DNA of 64,000 nucleotides from Shouchella lonarensis (GTDB lineage: Bacteria; Bacillota; Bacilli; Bacillales; Bacillaceae_D): positions 1 through 64,000 of the forward strand of contig NZ_FMYM01000012.1 in the NCBI RefSeq assembly GCF_900096965.1, given 5' to 3'. Positions 51,895 through 62,780 of this stretch are shown here, one piece after another; position 1 is the first letter of the stretch, and each line of letters starts with the position of its first letter. A program made the translations under genes and the position numbers. The notes under the pieces are model-generated. The model was not told where the DNA came from. It searched no databases and saw nothing but the letters and a program-made list of their open reading frames with translations.

Positions 51895-52040
51895 AATAAC
51901 TCCTCTTTTCTTAGTTATTCACGTAAGGTAATAAATGATATGTGCCAGCCCCAATACGTGTAAGACAATTGCTTAACGTCAATTATGCGCACAGCTCCTC
52001 TCTTCTCAAGCAGCAATATAGAACCGCATACAGAAAACAT

Positions 52041-52872
52041 TCATGACTTTGTCGCAAAAATATCGACGCCAAGACCATTTAACACAGAAACTGCTTCAGC
52101 CACTGGTAGTTTTGGTAACAAAAACTCTTCTGCAATCACTTTCTCAATCTCTTTCACAGATTTGAGCGTGTGACGAACCGTCTTCCCATCTGCATAGCGA
52201 ATACCAAACGTATTGTTCACTAGTGACACACTTCTCTCTTGATCCGTTTGCCACTTCTGACAACGTAAAATCGTCATAAATGTCGTCCCCGCTTGATTCG
52301 ATGCCGTCATCACAGCGCGAAAGTCCGCGACCTCGCAGCGTTTGTTCGCCTGAAAAAACCACGTCTTCCCGTTCTGTTCGCCATTTACAAACCGCTCGTA
52401 CTTGAACTGTTGCTCATGCATGTTCACTGGCAAAATATGCACACAGTCTCCACCAAATACAGCGGCGTTATGAGACGTATTGTTTAAGTTCACTGGACGG
52501 AAAAACGGTGCCGCAGCCCCGCAATCAACGTAGTATTTCACTTGATCAATGGTGACAATGATACCCACATGCTCCTCACCGAGCATAATGAGGTGACAAT
52601 CAAAACCTAACGCCTCTAACAGCGCAAATAAATTCACGTTCAACGTATAACACGTGCCACCATAATGAGCGTCTTGATGATTTTCCACAAATGTAGAAAG
52701 AGACGGCAAATCTTTTCCATCTTTAAAATAAAGGAGCTTACTAATATTTTCGAATGGAAACGTATTAAGGTGAGCTACGCAAATGCGCGCTAGTAACTGA
52801 TATGTCGGTGGTTCCAATCGGTATGTTTAAACAATCCATATACTCGTTAATGTGTGGCGTATGAATTTGCAT
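52041..52872 (-). pseudogene. Arylamine N-acetyltransferase with a frameshift near the start
   Basis: The main frame (258 aa from TTG 52817) has the NAT triad: Cys in YGGTCYTLN, His in GEEHVGIIV and Asp in YYVDCGAAA. It has no RBS. The proper start is ATG 52872 (AGGGGGTAACCACG upstream), reading MQIHTPHINEYMDCLNIPI in another frame that leads into EPPTYQLLARICVAHLN after one base shift near 52813-52817; one extra G would explain it. NATs move acetyl from CoA to arylamines and hydrazines. If the shift is real, the protein loses about 19 N-terminal residues. Confidence 0.7.
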
Positions 52873-52884
52873 CGTGGTTACCCC

Positions 52885-53685
52885 CTATTTATTTAGCAAC
52901 CTTTTCACACTGCTCGCAATATCATCTCTCACTGCTAGCAATTCCCCTTGCTCAAAATCATCGCTACTTTCCTCGCCCGAGTAACGATCAATCACTTTCT
53001 GAATCGTAGCAGTCATTCCTTTTGGCAATGATCGTAATCCCCACTGGCCAGCTTCTTGCTTCGATGAGATCACACCTTCTTGCAAATACCACAACACCCT
53101 CAATAAATTTAATGTGCAATAAACCGGATCTTTCTCAATGTCTACCAAACACGCTTCAAAATCACTCATAATCGCAGCAACGTAATGCGCATGCGGAATT
53201 GCCGGAAAGACTTCGACAATCGGTGCGCCTTCTACACAAATACCTCGTTCAGTTGTAATAGTGATATGTGCAGCTAAATCAGCATCCGTTTTAAGGTGAT
53301 CATTTAAATATTGATTGGTTCCCATATCCAAATCAGCTTCATACCGCTCCCGCCAATATTCACTGTAATGAAAGTCAAATGGAGAAGGATGCACCCAATT
53401 TTTCAGCTGCTTTACATTTAAGCAGCTCATTTCAATCGGAAAAGGCTTGTTGGAGCGCTTCAGCAATAATTGCGCCAATTCCCTCTTTGCTTGAACCGCC
53501 ATCGGTGTGATCGTCACAATGAGAATGTCAATATCACTATTTTTAGGATGAAATCCTCCCATTGCTAAAGAGCCATGCAAATAAAAACCGACGAAGTCTT
53601 CCTTTAAAACTTCTTTCGTCTCACATAAAAGATTCATGACAAAATCCTTTACATCTATTGCACACGATTCCCAACTATTCATCAT
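52885..53685 (-). CDS. Aminoglycoside adenylyltransferase-like nucleotidyltransferase
   Basis: A 266-aa protein with the nucleotidyltransferase motif FYLHGSLAMGGFHPKNSDIDILIV (GS-x-D-x-D type) and the C-terminal DUF4111-like region VYCTLNLLRVLWYLQEG then SKQEAGQWGLRSLP. This is the layout of AadA/ANT(9)-type streptomycin/spectinomycin adenylyltransferases and their many chromosomal relatives. Resistance is possible but cannot be told from the sequence. RBS GGGAGTAAAAGATAGAC. Confidence 0.85.
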   Translation of the reverse strand: MMNSWESCAIDVKDFVMNLLCETKEVLKEDFVGFYLHGSLAMGGFHPKNSDIDILIVTITPMAVQAKRELAQLLLKRSNKPFPIEMSCLNVKQLKNWVHPSPFDFHYSEYWRERYEADLDMGTNQYLNDHLKTDADLAAHITITTERGICVEGAPIVEVFPAIPHAHYVAAIMSDFEACLVDIEKDPVYCTLNLLRVLWYLQEGVISSKQEAGQWGLRSLPKGMTATIQKVIDRYSGEESSDDFEQGELLAVRDDIASSVKRLLNK

Positions 53686-53843
53686 GTCTATCTTTTACTC
53701 CCTCATGGCAGTGATGCGAATCAAACATCCCCAAGTCCGTTGCCTTACACACCACGTGCGCACGAGCCACTGGATTTTCTGTATCCACATAGTAATCTTC
53801 CCCTCGCCAATACCTTACACTTTTGCAACCTTTCTAACCCTTA

Positions 53844-56800
53844 TTAATTAAAGGACACATACTTTCTAGTCTTAGGGTCACGAACATAAGAATCAAGTCG
53901 AATGCAACCATTAGCGGCCATCGACTTTTCTACTTTCTCACATACCTGAAAATATGAATCCCACAGAAAATCACACACACCTAAGGACTTCAGAACATCA
54001 AACCAATCATCGTTTCTCATACATTCAGACATACACAGTTCATACTCACATTCATCCCCTATAGTCTCCCTTAAGGAACCCTGTTCCATAATCAACTGTC
54101 CTAAACGTAACAATAAATCCTTCTTATTTTTGTTGCTATTTTCCTCATCATCCCAACTCATATAATCCTCCAACGCTGTTAAATCATGGTCAATAAAATC
54201 TAATGCAGAGATTGATAAACCGTTACACGATGATCCTGATAAATATGGAAGCAATGTGACTTGAGAGATTTTAAAATTCAACTTGAGCTCAAGAAACTCA
54301 AATGTAGAAGAACATATCTTTTTGAGACTACTCACATCAATGGCTGATAAGTATTCTTTTAAAATCGGGATCAGATAATGATGGTTAAATGCTTCTAAAT
54401 CTAATTCTGAACACAGTAACCAAATATCATGCTCAATATCTCGAAATTCCTCTTCTAAATCTAGGAAATTAGCATAATTCCGTTTCCTCTCTCCCTCATC
54501 TGAGGAAAGCATTTTCTTCGTCGCTAAATAAGCTTGCAATCCTACAGTTTGAAACTCGTACCATTTTCCTTTTCGAGATAGGAATGAAAAAGATAACAGA
54601 GCATCCAACTCGATGTGACCAGATTCCAACTTCGCTCTAATAGATGGATGTTTTCTAATCTTATTCTCAGAAAAGATAACTCGCCCACTCTCCATCATGT
54701 CAAATGCAAATTCATGAAGTGCTTCAGCAATACAGTTTGGATCAGTAGTAGAGGATGCATCACTAGACCCCTCAATGAGATAAGACGCAAACTTTCGATA
54801 AAAATCAGCGCTTGATAGCGGAAAATGTTTCTCTTTATGATAGAGATCTACAAAAAGAGATAATGTATCTAAATCGGGGGAAATCGTCCAAATATACCAC
54901 GGGATTTCACTTTTGAATAATCCAATCAATTCTTCTGCTATCGCTTCTTCTTTCACAGTTTTCCTGATAAAATTGATCACATCTTCCTCTTCAAGAAATT
55001 CTTTTGTTCCTCCTAACAGTGCAGCTTTTTCTTCTTCCATCAATTCCTCTATTTCTTGTTCATTGTATTCATCTTCTTTGGTTTCTGTAGGAGTTTCATC
55101 ACTTTCTTCCAACTGATCTTTATTGTAATCATCATCTTCAAACTCATCGTAACCCGCAATCATCCTTAAATCTTCTCTGTACCCCTTGTCATCATCCAAT
55201 TTATAACCCTTCAGAACCTGTGGATAAACGATATCTATTAAGAAACTAATTCGATTATGTTCACAATCAGACGCAAAGAAATCCACGTCACTATATAACA
55301 CGCCCATGATATCACGCTGAATTGCCTGATAGTGCACTTTGTTGAACTCAGCAAATTCGTTTGGGAAAGCCTTCTCAAATTCATGCAGATTCAGGAAATG
55401 TTCTGCAGACCTAGAACGATCATAATAGTCTTGAATCAGTGACTCTCCATCGAGGTGAACGTCTAGGGGAAATGACAATGTAATTAGTTTGATCAAATGA
55501 GGGAAGACTGCCATATCATCATAAGAAAACGGATACTCACCTTCATGCAGATGGATACATAGCTGCTGAATTTTATCTCTCAAGAACGCATCCATTTCAG
55601 TGCTTTCGTTTACACCAAAATGCCATAAAGTGTCATACACCTTTCTCACAGTACACTCGTGTGGAGCCTCATAAACAGATGATGTATTCTCAAACACGTC
55701 ACCGTAGGCATACGAGTATTTTAAATAATCAAAATCTGAAATGATTCTTTCACAAAGCTCAGTTTCCAACGTTTTAGATAAACATTTCTCTCCTCGATGA
55801 CAGAAACGCTCTCCTGACTCATCCAATACATCACTCTCTGAATGAGCGACCCTAAATATAGAAAGAAGTTGATTAAAGAAAGGACAGCCACGAATAAGAA
55901 TCTTCCCATATTGATGCATATTTTCATTCAAATGCTGATATAAAAAATCCTTAATAGAGGGATTCTGAAATTTAACTAAAAGGCGCTGTTTTCCATATTC
56001 ATTGTAAAAACTACGCAAAGTGAATGATGAATCCTCTGAGTAAGTATTAATCATCGTTTTTTCTAATTGAGTCATGATACTGCTAAACTCGAGATCCTGA
56101 ATTTTTTCTCCACTCTGTTCCCAAGCTTCTAAGCAAGCATGATAAGAGTCCTGCAGGTCACTTACTCTCATCGGTTGAGACGACAAGAATAAGATTAAAG
56201 CCGTTAATTGCGCTCCATATGTTTGTTTCATAAAAATACTTTTCCAAAAACTTTCCGGATCATCCAAATAACTCATAAATTCCTTAAAAAATTGTGTTGG
56301 AGAACACTCCTCCACGCTCCTTTCTTCTTGCTCGAGTAAAACTTCAATCATTCTTGGGTTATAATTCTGATGATGAATGATTCGCGTATAATTATCTGCT
56401 ATCACTTTGACATAATCCCATTCAAGATCTGAAAAATACAGGTGATTGAATAAGATTTTCCCTTTAATCGCTTCTGAGTAATCATCTAATTTAAGTAAAA
56501 GCTTACCTCTCTCGATCACCCTTCTTAATTTTTCATTTTGATATTGAGCTAACCCTTGCTGCAACACATATTCACGTGAAGTTAAGATCAGAATCTTATC
56601 ATCTGAACTAGAAATAAAGTTTATAAATTCCATTAGATTTTTTTCTTCTTTAAGTGGCAGTTTTTCGTCTTTAAATATGTCTCCCCAAAAGTCATCAAAA
56701 AAGAACACTTGTTTTTCATCTTCTTTGTACATACTCCAAGCTGTCTCTACCGTGTCTGCATAAATAAATCCTCGATATCCCTTACGCTGTAAAAAATACG

Positions 56801-57455
56801 CAGATAGACAGCGACCTAATGTTGTCTTGCCGATACCAGGCTCCCCCGAAATCAGAACATATCTATGTTGCTCTAAAATATTAATTGCTCTCTCAAAGTT
56901 ATGACTCGAGACAAAAACTTTCACTGCCCGTTGTATTTCCTTTAACTCACGCTTTGACTTATTCAAGACAGAAGAATGGACCACTTCCCCCAACATATCC
57001 ATCAAAATGTTCGTGCTACTTATCCAAAGTTTATTATGCTTACATTCAACATGATGATATTCTTCTTTCCCGAGTAACTTATTCAGCTCTGTTCTATCTA
57101 TAATGTCACGCTCACCTGCTATCAAACCATCAAATAAAGTCAATATTTCTCGTCGTTGATGTAATTGCAATTCCAGCGAAGTAACGAGAATATAACGGCT
57201 CGGTTCTAGTGCTTTCGCCTTCTTTATTTCTCGTTTTTTCAAATCATTGAATAGTTGCCTATAATTTTGCCTGTAGCATTTTACCTGGACGATAATTTTC
57301 TCATTACCTTTCCAATGCCGGAGATCTATTCCCTGATCTTTCCCTCTTCCGGAAATTTCAAAATCAATACCTTCCTTTACCTCTAACATATCCCTCACAA
57401 ACTCCTCAAACTCCCGTGGAGAGAAACAGTTATGAAAATCATAATTTGGGGTCAT
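53844..57455 (-). CDS. Mrr-type nuclease/STAND-like P-loop NTPase, probable anti-phage effector
   Basis: A 1203-aa protein. Residues about 1-130 form a PD-(D/E)xK (Mrr_cat) nuclease with GRGKDQGIDLRHW (Asp44) and IIVQVKCYR (Gln57, Lys59). Residues about 175-400 are a P-loop ATPase: Walker A ISGEPGIGKTT (204-212) and Walker B VFFFDDFWGD, followed by LILTSREYVL, as in the novel-STAND-3 group. The long C-terminal half (400-1203) is helical, acidic around 780-850 and probably the sensor part. STAND proteins with Mrr nucleases are known anti-phage sensors that cut DNA on activation. RBS AGCAGGTGAGGTAG. It lies 133 bases behind the SMC gene in the same direction. Confidence 0.82.
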   Translation of the reverse strand: MTPNYDFHNCFSPREFEEFVRDMLEVKEGIDFEISGRGKDQGIDLRHWKGNEKIIVQVKCYRQNYRQLFNDLKKREIKKAKALEPSRYILVTSLELQLHQRREILTLFDGLIAGERDIIDRTELNKLLGKEEYHHVECKHNKLWISSTNILMDMLGEVVHSSVLNKSKRELKEIQRAVKVFVSSHNFERAINILEQHRYVLISGEPGIGKTTLGRCLSAYFLQRKGYRGFIYADTVETAWSMYKEDEKQVFFFDDFWGDIFKDEKLPLKEEKNLMEFINFISSSDDKILILTSREYVLQQGLAQYQNEKLRRVIERGKLLLKLDDYSEAIKGKILFNHLYFSDLEWDYVKVIADNYTRIIHHQNYNPRMIEVLLEQEERSVEECSPTQFFKEFMSYLDDPESFWKSIFMKQTYGAQLTALILFLSSQPMRVSDLQDSYHACLEAWEQSGEKIQDLEFSSIMTQLEKTMINTYSEDSSFTLRSFYNEYGKQRLLVKFQNPSIKDFLYQHLNENMHQYGKILIRGCPFFNQLLSIFRVAHSESDVLDESGERFCHRGEKCLSKTLETELCERIISDFDYLKYSYAYGDVFENTSSVYEAPHECTVRKVYDTLWHFGVNESTEMDAFLRDKIQQLCIHLHEGEYPFSYDDMAVFPHLIKLITLSFPLDVHLDGESLIQDYYDRSRSAEHFLNLHEFEKAFPNEFAEFNKVHYQAIQRDIMGVLYSDVDFFASDCEHNRISFLIDIVYPQVLKGYKLDDDKGYREDLRMIAGYDEFEDDDYNKDQLEESDETPTETKEDEYNEQEIEELMEEEKAALLGGTKEFLEEEDVINFIRKTVKEEAIAEELIGLFKSEIPWYIWTISPDLDTLSLFVDLYHKEKHFPLSSADFYRKFASYLIEGSSDASSTTDPNCIAEALHEFAFDMMESGRVIFSENKIRKHPSIRAKLESGHIELDALLSFSFLSRKGKWYEFQTVGLQAYLATKKMLSSDEGERKRNYANFLDLEEEFRDIEHDIWLLCSELDLEAFNHHYLIPILKEYLSAIDVSSLKKICSSTFEFLELKLNFKISQVTLLPYLSGSSCNGLSISALDFIDHDLTALEDYMSWDDEENSNKNKKDLLLRLGQLIMEQGSLRETIGDECEYELCMSECMRNDDWFDVLKSLGVCDFLWDSYFQVCEKVEKSMAANGCIRLDSYVRDPKTRKYVSFN

Positions 57456-57588
57456 CTACCTCACCTGCTCTTAATATTTGATTGTTATCATTGCACTCAG
57501 AAAAATCATTACTGCTCACTATACAACCCAGGAACAACCCTATTTTGCTGCCACTGTTACTTTAGAACAATAGTTATTCCCAATTTTA

Positions 57589-60500
57589 TCATAATATCCT
57601 TCTACTAGAAGTAACATGTTCCTCTTCTCCAGATATCACTAACTTTTCACCTTTCTTCCCTTTCTCCAATTCTAATTGATAATAATTAGGGAAACGTTTA
57701 GATACCTCTACTTTGACTAACTCCGGTGGACAAACGATAAGTAACTGAAACTTTAATTTTTCCGCAACCGAAAATATCGGATCTAGGATATGCGTGGAAA
57801 TCGCTTGTCCAAAAGGATTGTCTGAAATAAGCGGTGTCCACATCGAATCACCAGCACCTTGTTTTTTGAACGATAAAAGCATCATCATCACAATCATCCT
57901 GGCTGAAAGTTTTTGTCCACCGCTACCACTTGTTATGTCATCATCTCCTTGATTAATCACTTCCCAACGACTGAAGTATCTTGAATGCGCCTTGTTATAT
58001 TGAAACGCATTTTGTGTATCCATATTGTATACTTCAAACTTGGGAAAAGCGCCACCTAGTGCTTGTTCAACAATGTTTTCATCTCTCACTAACTCTCGAA
58101 TTCGTCGCTTTACCTCGTTATTCTTCGTATCTAGAACTTCAAACTTTTCGATTAAGTCATCCATGCATCTGTCGAAATAATGGTTTAATCGTAACCGGAT
58201 CCTTTCTTGTTCCGAGTAACCGGGTAAGTTGTTTTGATCAATCCGAATGAGCGGGAAACTATATCCATTATCATTCGTCACAGTCATACGCTTTTCCATC
58301 TTGTGAAGATGTCCAATAATAGAATCAAATTTCTTCAAAGCTCGGCTTGTCCAAAGAGAACGGGCTTCCATTGCTTGCTTGGCATCTTGTTCCTCTTTTT
58401 CTATTTCCTTCTTTGCTACTTTCTTCATGTTCGAAATCACTTCAATGACTTTACTTGTAGAAGAATCTATCGAAAACTGTTCTTCTAAAGAATCTAATAT
58501 TTTTCTTATTAAACCTGCATCGCATGATTCCACACTTTGAATCTGTTTAAAATCCCTATACGCCTTCTTGCGCTTGTTTCTTTGATTAGCAACCTCTTCT
58601 TGAAGCAGCTTCAATTTATTAATCCAAGCATTGACAATATCTTCTGCTTTTCCGGATTCAATTTGATGAATTAATCCCGAATCATAAACACCTATTTCTC
58701 TTGTTTTTCCTAATCGGCTTGATACTTTCTCTTGATTTAAACGTAAGTTCTGCAGTTGTTTTTCAAGGCTCTCCCTCTCTTTGGAAACATCATTTATTTC
58801 TTTTTTAGCGTTGTCCAGTTTTGCTTGATACATATATTGAAGATCGCCTAAGTCTTTTCCAATTAATGGATCTGGTTCACATCCTTTTTGTCCTAAGTTA
58901 CTTTCTGCTTTTTTTAGATCCTCTATCCAAATTGAAAGTTGTCCTTTAACAAAACCCTTTTTTCCATTCACACGGTTTTTCTCTTCTTTCACTTCATTTA
59001 ATGCACACAAAACTGAATCAAGAAGGGATTTAAGTTGTCCAATTTCTTCTTTCGGTACATCTCTTTCTTTCCAACCATTATCCATATTGTTGAGAATATC
59101 GATAATTTCATTGACTTTCTCTTGTTGGGTATTTAGACGCTCATTGTACGTAGCTAGCTCAACTGAGTATTGGTCTTGTTTATTTTTCAAACCACTCCAA
59201 TGACGATACATGTTGTCCATACTAGAGAGTGCATTTTCGCTATAATATGTCGAAGTTTCCCCTGTGTCTCTGGCTTCTTCTGACACAGGCATCATAATGT
59301 CTCCTAAAACTTCGCGATAGTAAGCGATCTTATCATTGTTTTTGCTTAACCAAGCCCCGTGATCTACTGTTTCTTTCATGATTTTTTGTTGCATCTGCTC
59401 GATTTTACCAGAAAACGAACGAAGGAGATTTTCGTACTTTCTTTCCTCGAGCAAAAAATGTTCAATATCTTTCACTCGTTCGTTGTGAGCGTGTACTTCT
59501 TGAACCCAGTCTTTTAATCTGAGGACTTCTATTTTCTTTGTATCGATATCTCTCTCTAATCCCTTAACATGACGTTCTTTTTGATCCTGTTTTTCATTCA
59601 CCGCATTCAATTCGTCACTAGCTTCTCTTAGCTCATGTTGCGTCTTTCTCAATGAGTCTTCGAGATCTTGAAGCTGGTTGTTTAATTTTTCTAAAGAGGT
59701 TTCCTGTAAGAGAAGCCTAAGATCCTCCACAATACTCATAAACTTCTTTTTTACTTGTACATACTCATCCGCTCGTCCTTCTAAGCGTGAAAGTTTTTCA
59801 TCAATTTTTTCTTTCCATAATTGGTACTTCGATACGTCAAAAGCAAGCTCTTTCGTCTGATCATCCATATAACCAAATGACAATTGTATGTCTTCGAAGT
59901 ATCCCCTCACAAAAATCGGAACTAAACTTTGAACTTCATCGTTTAGTAATTTAGATTGGTTCAATATATCCCATTCTTCTTTACTAATCACCAAGCCGTA
60001 CCGTATAAGTGGATTTTTGTTCTTTAAATCTTCCTTTTCTGACTCACTCAAATGACAGATATATTCTGTACCAAAAACTGCGCTTATTCCGCGCTCTTTT
60101 AATGCCCTTGCAACGACTTTTAAATCCAGATTTGGAATAAAATAGTCATCTTCATTTAAGGATTGTTGACTTTTCATGGTCCATGTTTCAATTTGGTTTT
60201 CAACAATGCCCGCTTCAATTTCTTCTATCTCCTTGTGTAATTGACCTTTCATTTCTTGAAACCAGAGAATAGATGGCGTTTGGGGAGGGTCTACTCTCAA
60301 TGTTTCAGCAATATGATTTGCCATCGTCGCCTCTTTTTTTGCTCTCAATTGAGCTTCTTTTTTCTTTTTGTTGAAATCTCCTTTACAACTTAACTCCAAA
60401 CCACCAAGCCTCCCTACTTCTTTTCCTAGGGATCCGGATTTCCCTTTTAGAATTTTTAATTCATCTGTTTCTTTTTCTAGTTGTTTTTCTTGTACTTCTA

Positions 60501-62049
60501 AATCCTTTATCGTTCCTTCAAGAATTTCCTTACTTTTTAAATCAATCTTTTCGCCATAATCCCCTTCCATACTTTTTAATTTCGTGCAATATTTTTTCTC
60601 TTCCCTGTTTGCTGTTGCTAACTCTACCTTAATAGATTGAAGTTCTTTCTCCTTGTGTTTTTGATGTGCTTTCAGCTCCTTTTGCTCTTCATTTAATTTC
60701 CACATTACATCCGTATAAGATTGACGGGTTTTTTTAAACAGTTGTTGTACATGCTCCCATTCAAGATTCATATCTTTTTCAATATCACTCATTCTTTTCT
60801 GGATATCTTTTTGTTCTTTTTGAGAACGAATCCACTTGATATGACGTTCCGTTTCCGCTACCTCACTTTTGCAATTTGCATATTTTCTTATTTCAACATC
60901 AAGTTCTAAGGTTTGTTTTTTATTTTCAAAGGTGATGATATCTTGATCATATTTTTCTTCCTTCTCTTCTAAATGCTTGATACGTTGTTGGTGATCAGAA
61001 ACTTCACGATGTATTTTAGCGTAATCAACATTTTCCAATTTAACTTCTAAATCCTTTTGTTGATTCTTTAGTTGATCAATATCATTACTAATGCTCGTTA
61101 AGTCTGCTTCTTCACGTTCAATAATTTCATTTAAATTTTTGTGAACCATCATACCATAATCCATTTCTAGTTCTAGATTACGCTCAGATTCTTCCTCTTT
61201 TTGGACTTCTCGCATAAGAGGATCAATTTTATTTAAAAACGCTTTATAGGTACTCATACGACGTTCCAATTCGGGTAATTTTTCTGCAATAGACACTTGG
61301 ATTTCATACATATTCGCCAACTCTTGTTTATTTCCTAGAATCTCGCTAATGGTTGGAATGATTTTCTCTTTGTATAACTTCGTATTGGTTTGCGAATCCT
61401 TGAAATAGTCTTGTACACCACCCTCATGTTTGTTTATTCCTCTCATCACTGTCCATTCCTTTTTATATACACCATAGGTTTTCAAATTTTGCTGGAATGT
61501 TTCATGTCTCTCATACTTATGAATCGACATACGTTTTTCTTCGAGAAATTGGATGAACTCATGAAACGCCACGACCTTATCGTCTTTAGTAAAAGGTAAA
61601 TGGCTTAAGGAACAACCTGTTTCTGTGTGATGTTCGTGTTTGTAAAAAACCATCTTCTCCTCAATGGATTGTTGTTTCTCTAAATCACTTTCGTTGAGTT
61701 CCCTTTTTTCGGCCGTCGCGACAACACCAATGGTAAGATATCTTTCTTCAACGGTATCTAAACGAAATTGAATGCCAACGTGAAACGTGTAAGGATGAAA
61801 CGTTCCATTCTCTCCTTTAAAAAAATGGTGATATTGTTTGTTTTCATTAAGAGGTCCCCAACTTGTTCCTGGTAACATGATTTGGAATAAAGTTTGTAAA
61901 AATACCCCTTTTCCTCCACCATTCACAAGAGTGATTAAAGTGTGTTGCGCTTCTTCACCCGAAGCAAAATCTAAAAGCAGATCTCCATAATGCTTTTTAA
62001 GCGAATTATATTTCAAACCAGAAATGCGGATTTTATCAATTTTCGGCAT
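57589..62049 (-). CDS. SMC-like ATPase of a Wadjet/Mks-type complex (JetC-like)
   Basis: A 1486-aa protein; start at ATG 62049 (MPKIDKIRISGLKYNS) after AAGGAGTGTTTAACG. The N-terminal ATPase lobe has the loop LVNGGGKGVFLQTLFQ (43-48 NGGGKG; Gly follows the Lys where Ser/Thr is usual). Two long coiled-coil stretches (about 270-560 and 720-1250) flank a hinge-like middle part near 590-700. The C-terminal lobe has TSGSGGQKLSARM and Walker B PLISDNPFGQAIS (Asp-Asn, not Asp-Glu). The size, the order kleisin-like, MukE/JetB-like, SMC, and the ends fit JetC/MukB relatives that restrict plasmids. Confidence 0.8.
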   Translation of the reverse strand: MPKIDKIRISGLKYNSLKKHYGDLLLDFASGEEAQHTLITLVNGGGKGVFLQTLFQIMLPGTSWGPLNENKQYHHFFKGENGTFHPYTFHVGIQFRLDTVEERYLTIGVVATAEKRELNESDLEKQQSIEEKMVFYKHEHHTETGCSLSHLPFTKDDKVVAFHEFIQFLEEKRMSIHKYERHETFQQNLKTYGVYKKEWTVMRGINKHEGGVQDYFKDSQTNTKLYKEKIIPTISEILGNKQELANMYEIQVSIAEKLPELERRMSTYKAFLNKIDPLMREVQKEEESERNLELEMDYGMMVHKNLNEIIEREEADLTSISNDIDQLKNQQKDLEVKLENVDYAKIHREVSDHQQRIKHLEEKEEKYDQDIITFENKKQTLELDVEIRKYANCKSEVAETERHIKWIRSQKEQKDIQKRMSDIEKDMNLEWEHVQQLFKKTRQSYTDVMWKLNEEQKELKAHQKHKEKELQSIKVELATANREEKKYCTKLKSMEGDYGEKIDLKSKEILEGTIKDLEVQEKQLEKETDELKILKGKSGSLGKEVGRLGGLELSCKGDFNKKKKEAQLRAKKEATMANHIAETLRVDPPQTPSILWFQEMKGQLHKEIEEIEAGIVENQIETWTMKSQQSLNEDDYFIPNLDLKVVARALKERGISAVFGTEYICHLSESEKEDLKNKNPLIRYGLVISKEEWDILNQSKLLNDEVQSLVPIFVRGYFEDIQLSFGYMDDQTKELAFDVSKYQLWKEKIDEKLSRLEGRADEYVQVKKKFMSIVEDLRLLLQETSLEKLNNQLQDLEDSLRKTQHELREASDELNAVNEKQDQKERHVKGLERDIDTKKIEVLRLKDWVQEVHAHNERVKDIEHFLLEERKYENLLRSFSGKIEQMQQKIMKETVDHGAWLSKNNDKIAYYREVLGDIMMPVSEEARDTGETSTYYSENALSSMDNMYRHWSGLKNKQDQYSVELATYNERLNTQQEKVNEIIDILNNMDNGWKERDVPKEEIGQLKSLLDSVLCALNEVKEEKNRVNGKKGFVKGQLSIWIEDLKKAESNLGQKGCEPDPLIGKDLGDLQYMYQAKLDNAKKEINDVSKERESLEKQLQNLRLNQEKVSSRLGKTREIGVYDSGLIHQIESGKAEDIVNAWINKLKLLQEEVANQRNKRKKAYRDFKQIQSVESCDAGLIRKILDSLEEQFSIDSSTSKVIEVISNMKKVAKKEIEKEEQDAKQAMEARSLWTSRALKKFDSIIGHLHKMEKRMTVTNDNGYSFPLIRIDQNNLPGYSEQERIRLRLNHYFDRCMDDLIEKFEVLDTKNNEVKRRIRELVRDENIVEQALGGAFPKFEVYNMDTQNAFQYNKAHSRYFSRWEVINQGDDDITSGSGGQKLSARMIVMMMLLSFKKQGAGDSMWTPLISDNPFGQAISTHILDPIFSVAEKLKFQLLIVCPPELVKVEVSKRFPNYYQLELEKGKKGEKLVISGEEEHVTSSRRIL

Positions 62050-62779
62050 CGTTAAACACTCCTTCACTTTCTTCAATTAATTCTTTTACTTCCTGAAATC
62101 GATGTTGATGATGGTATACTTGTTCTAACCGGTCAAAAAGTTCGTATTTAGGAATAGCTCTCGGCATGCCTTCTTGATCTGTTATATATATCAATCCTTC
62201 ATCTCTCAGAAGAGACATCGCCCATGCCACCAAACCAATTCTTGACTTTTTATCTTTTGTAATTCGATTCGTTTTCTTTTTCGTTTCGTTTTTCACTTCA
62301 AGATTAAACCATAAATCCACCATCTTCTTCATATCAATGCTCACTTCTTCTGCTTTATCTTCTCCCTCCCGAGCTTTCTTTCTCCAATTCTCCATGAGTT
62401 TGTACACAGCTCTTTCTAAACCGTAATAAGTTAAACCAAGATTATTTTGATGAAGCCCTCCCTCGTTATCTACATTTGCTAGATAAGTCACAATAATGAT
62501 GCTGATAAGGTTAAATTCATCTTTATTTTCTACACTAAATTTGGTTTTTAAATGGGTGAAGTTTGTCGCAAACGTCGACCCTTTTCCTTTAGTAATAATC
62601 TGAACTCTGTTGTTCGAATAAATGATGCGTGTGCCAGATTCAGCTGCAATCATATTTAAATAATCTTTGATTCTCTCATCTTGGAAATCATTGAATAATT
62701 CATCTTTATCATGAACCACCTTCACGCGAAGCAATTCGAAAAACAAGTTTAATCCTTTACGGTGAATTTCTATCTCCAT
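62036..62779 (-). CDS. MukE/JetB-like subunit of the SMC complex
   Basis: A 247-aa protein, mixed helix and strand, with a winged-helix-like pattern (FNLISIIIVTYLANVDNEGG, LGLTYYGLERAVYKLMENW and late AWAMSLLRDEGLIYI). This fits the small JetB/MukE subunit of bacterial SMC complexes. It overlaps the SMC gene start by 14 bases and follows the 5' partner by one base, so the three are translationally coupled. Assigned by operon position and size rather than by a sharp motif. Confidence 0.65.
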   Translation of the reverse strand: MEIEIHRKGLNLFFELLRVKVVHDKDELFNDFQDERIKDYLNMIAAESGTRIIYSNNRVQIITKGKGSTFATNFTHLKTKFSVENKDEFNLISIIIVTYLANVDNEGGLHQNNLGLTYYGLERAVYKLMENWRKKAREGEDKAEEVSIDMKKMVDLWFNLEVKNETKKKTNRITKDKKSRIGLVAWAMSLLRDEGLIYITDQEGMPRAIPKYELFDRLEQVYHHQHRFQEVKELIEESEGVFNDAEN

Positions 62780-62780
62780 A

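Noticed and set aside
53844-57455. Calling the 1203-aa protein a JetD nuclease
   Set aside because: JetD has a Toprim-type fold and is about 400 aa; this protein has an Mrr nuclease and a STAND P-loop instead.
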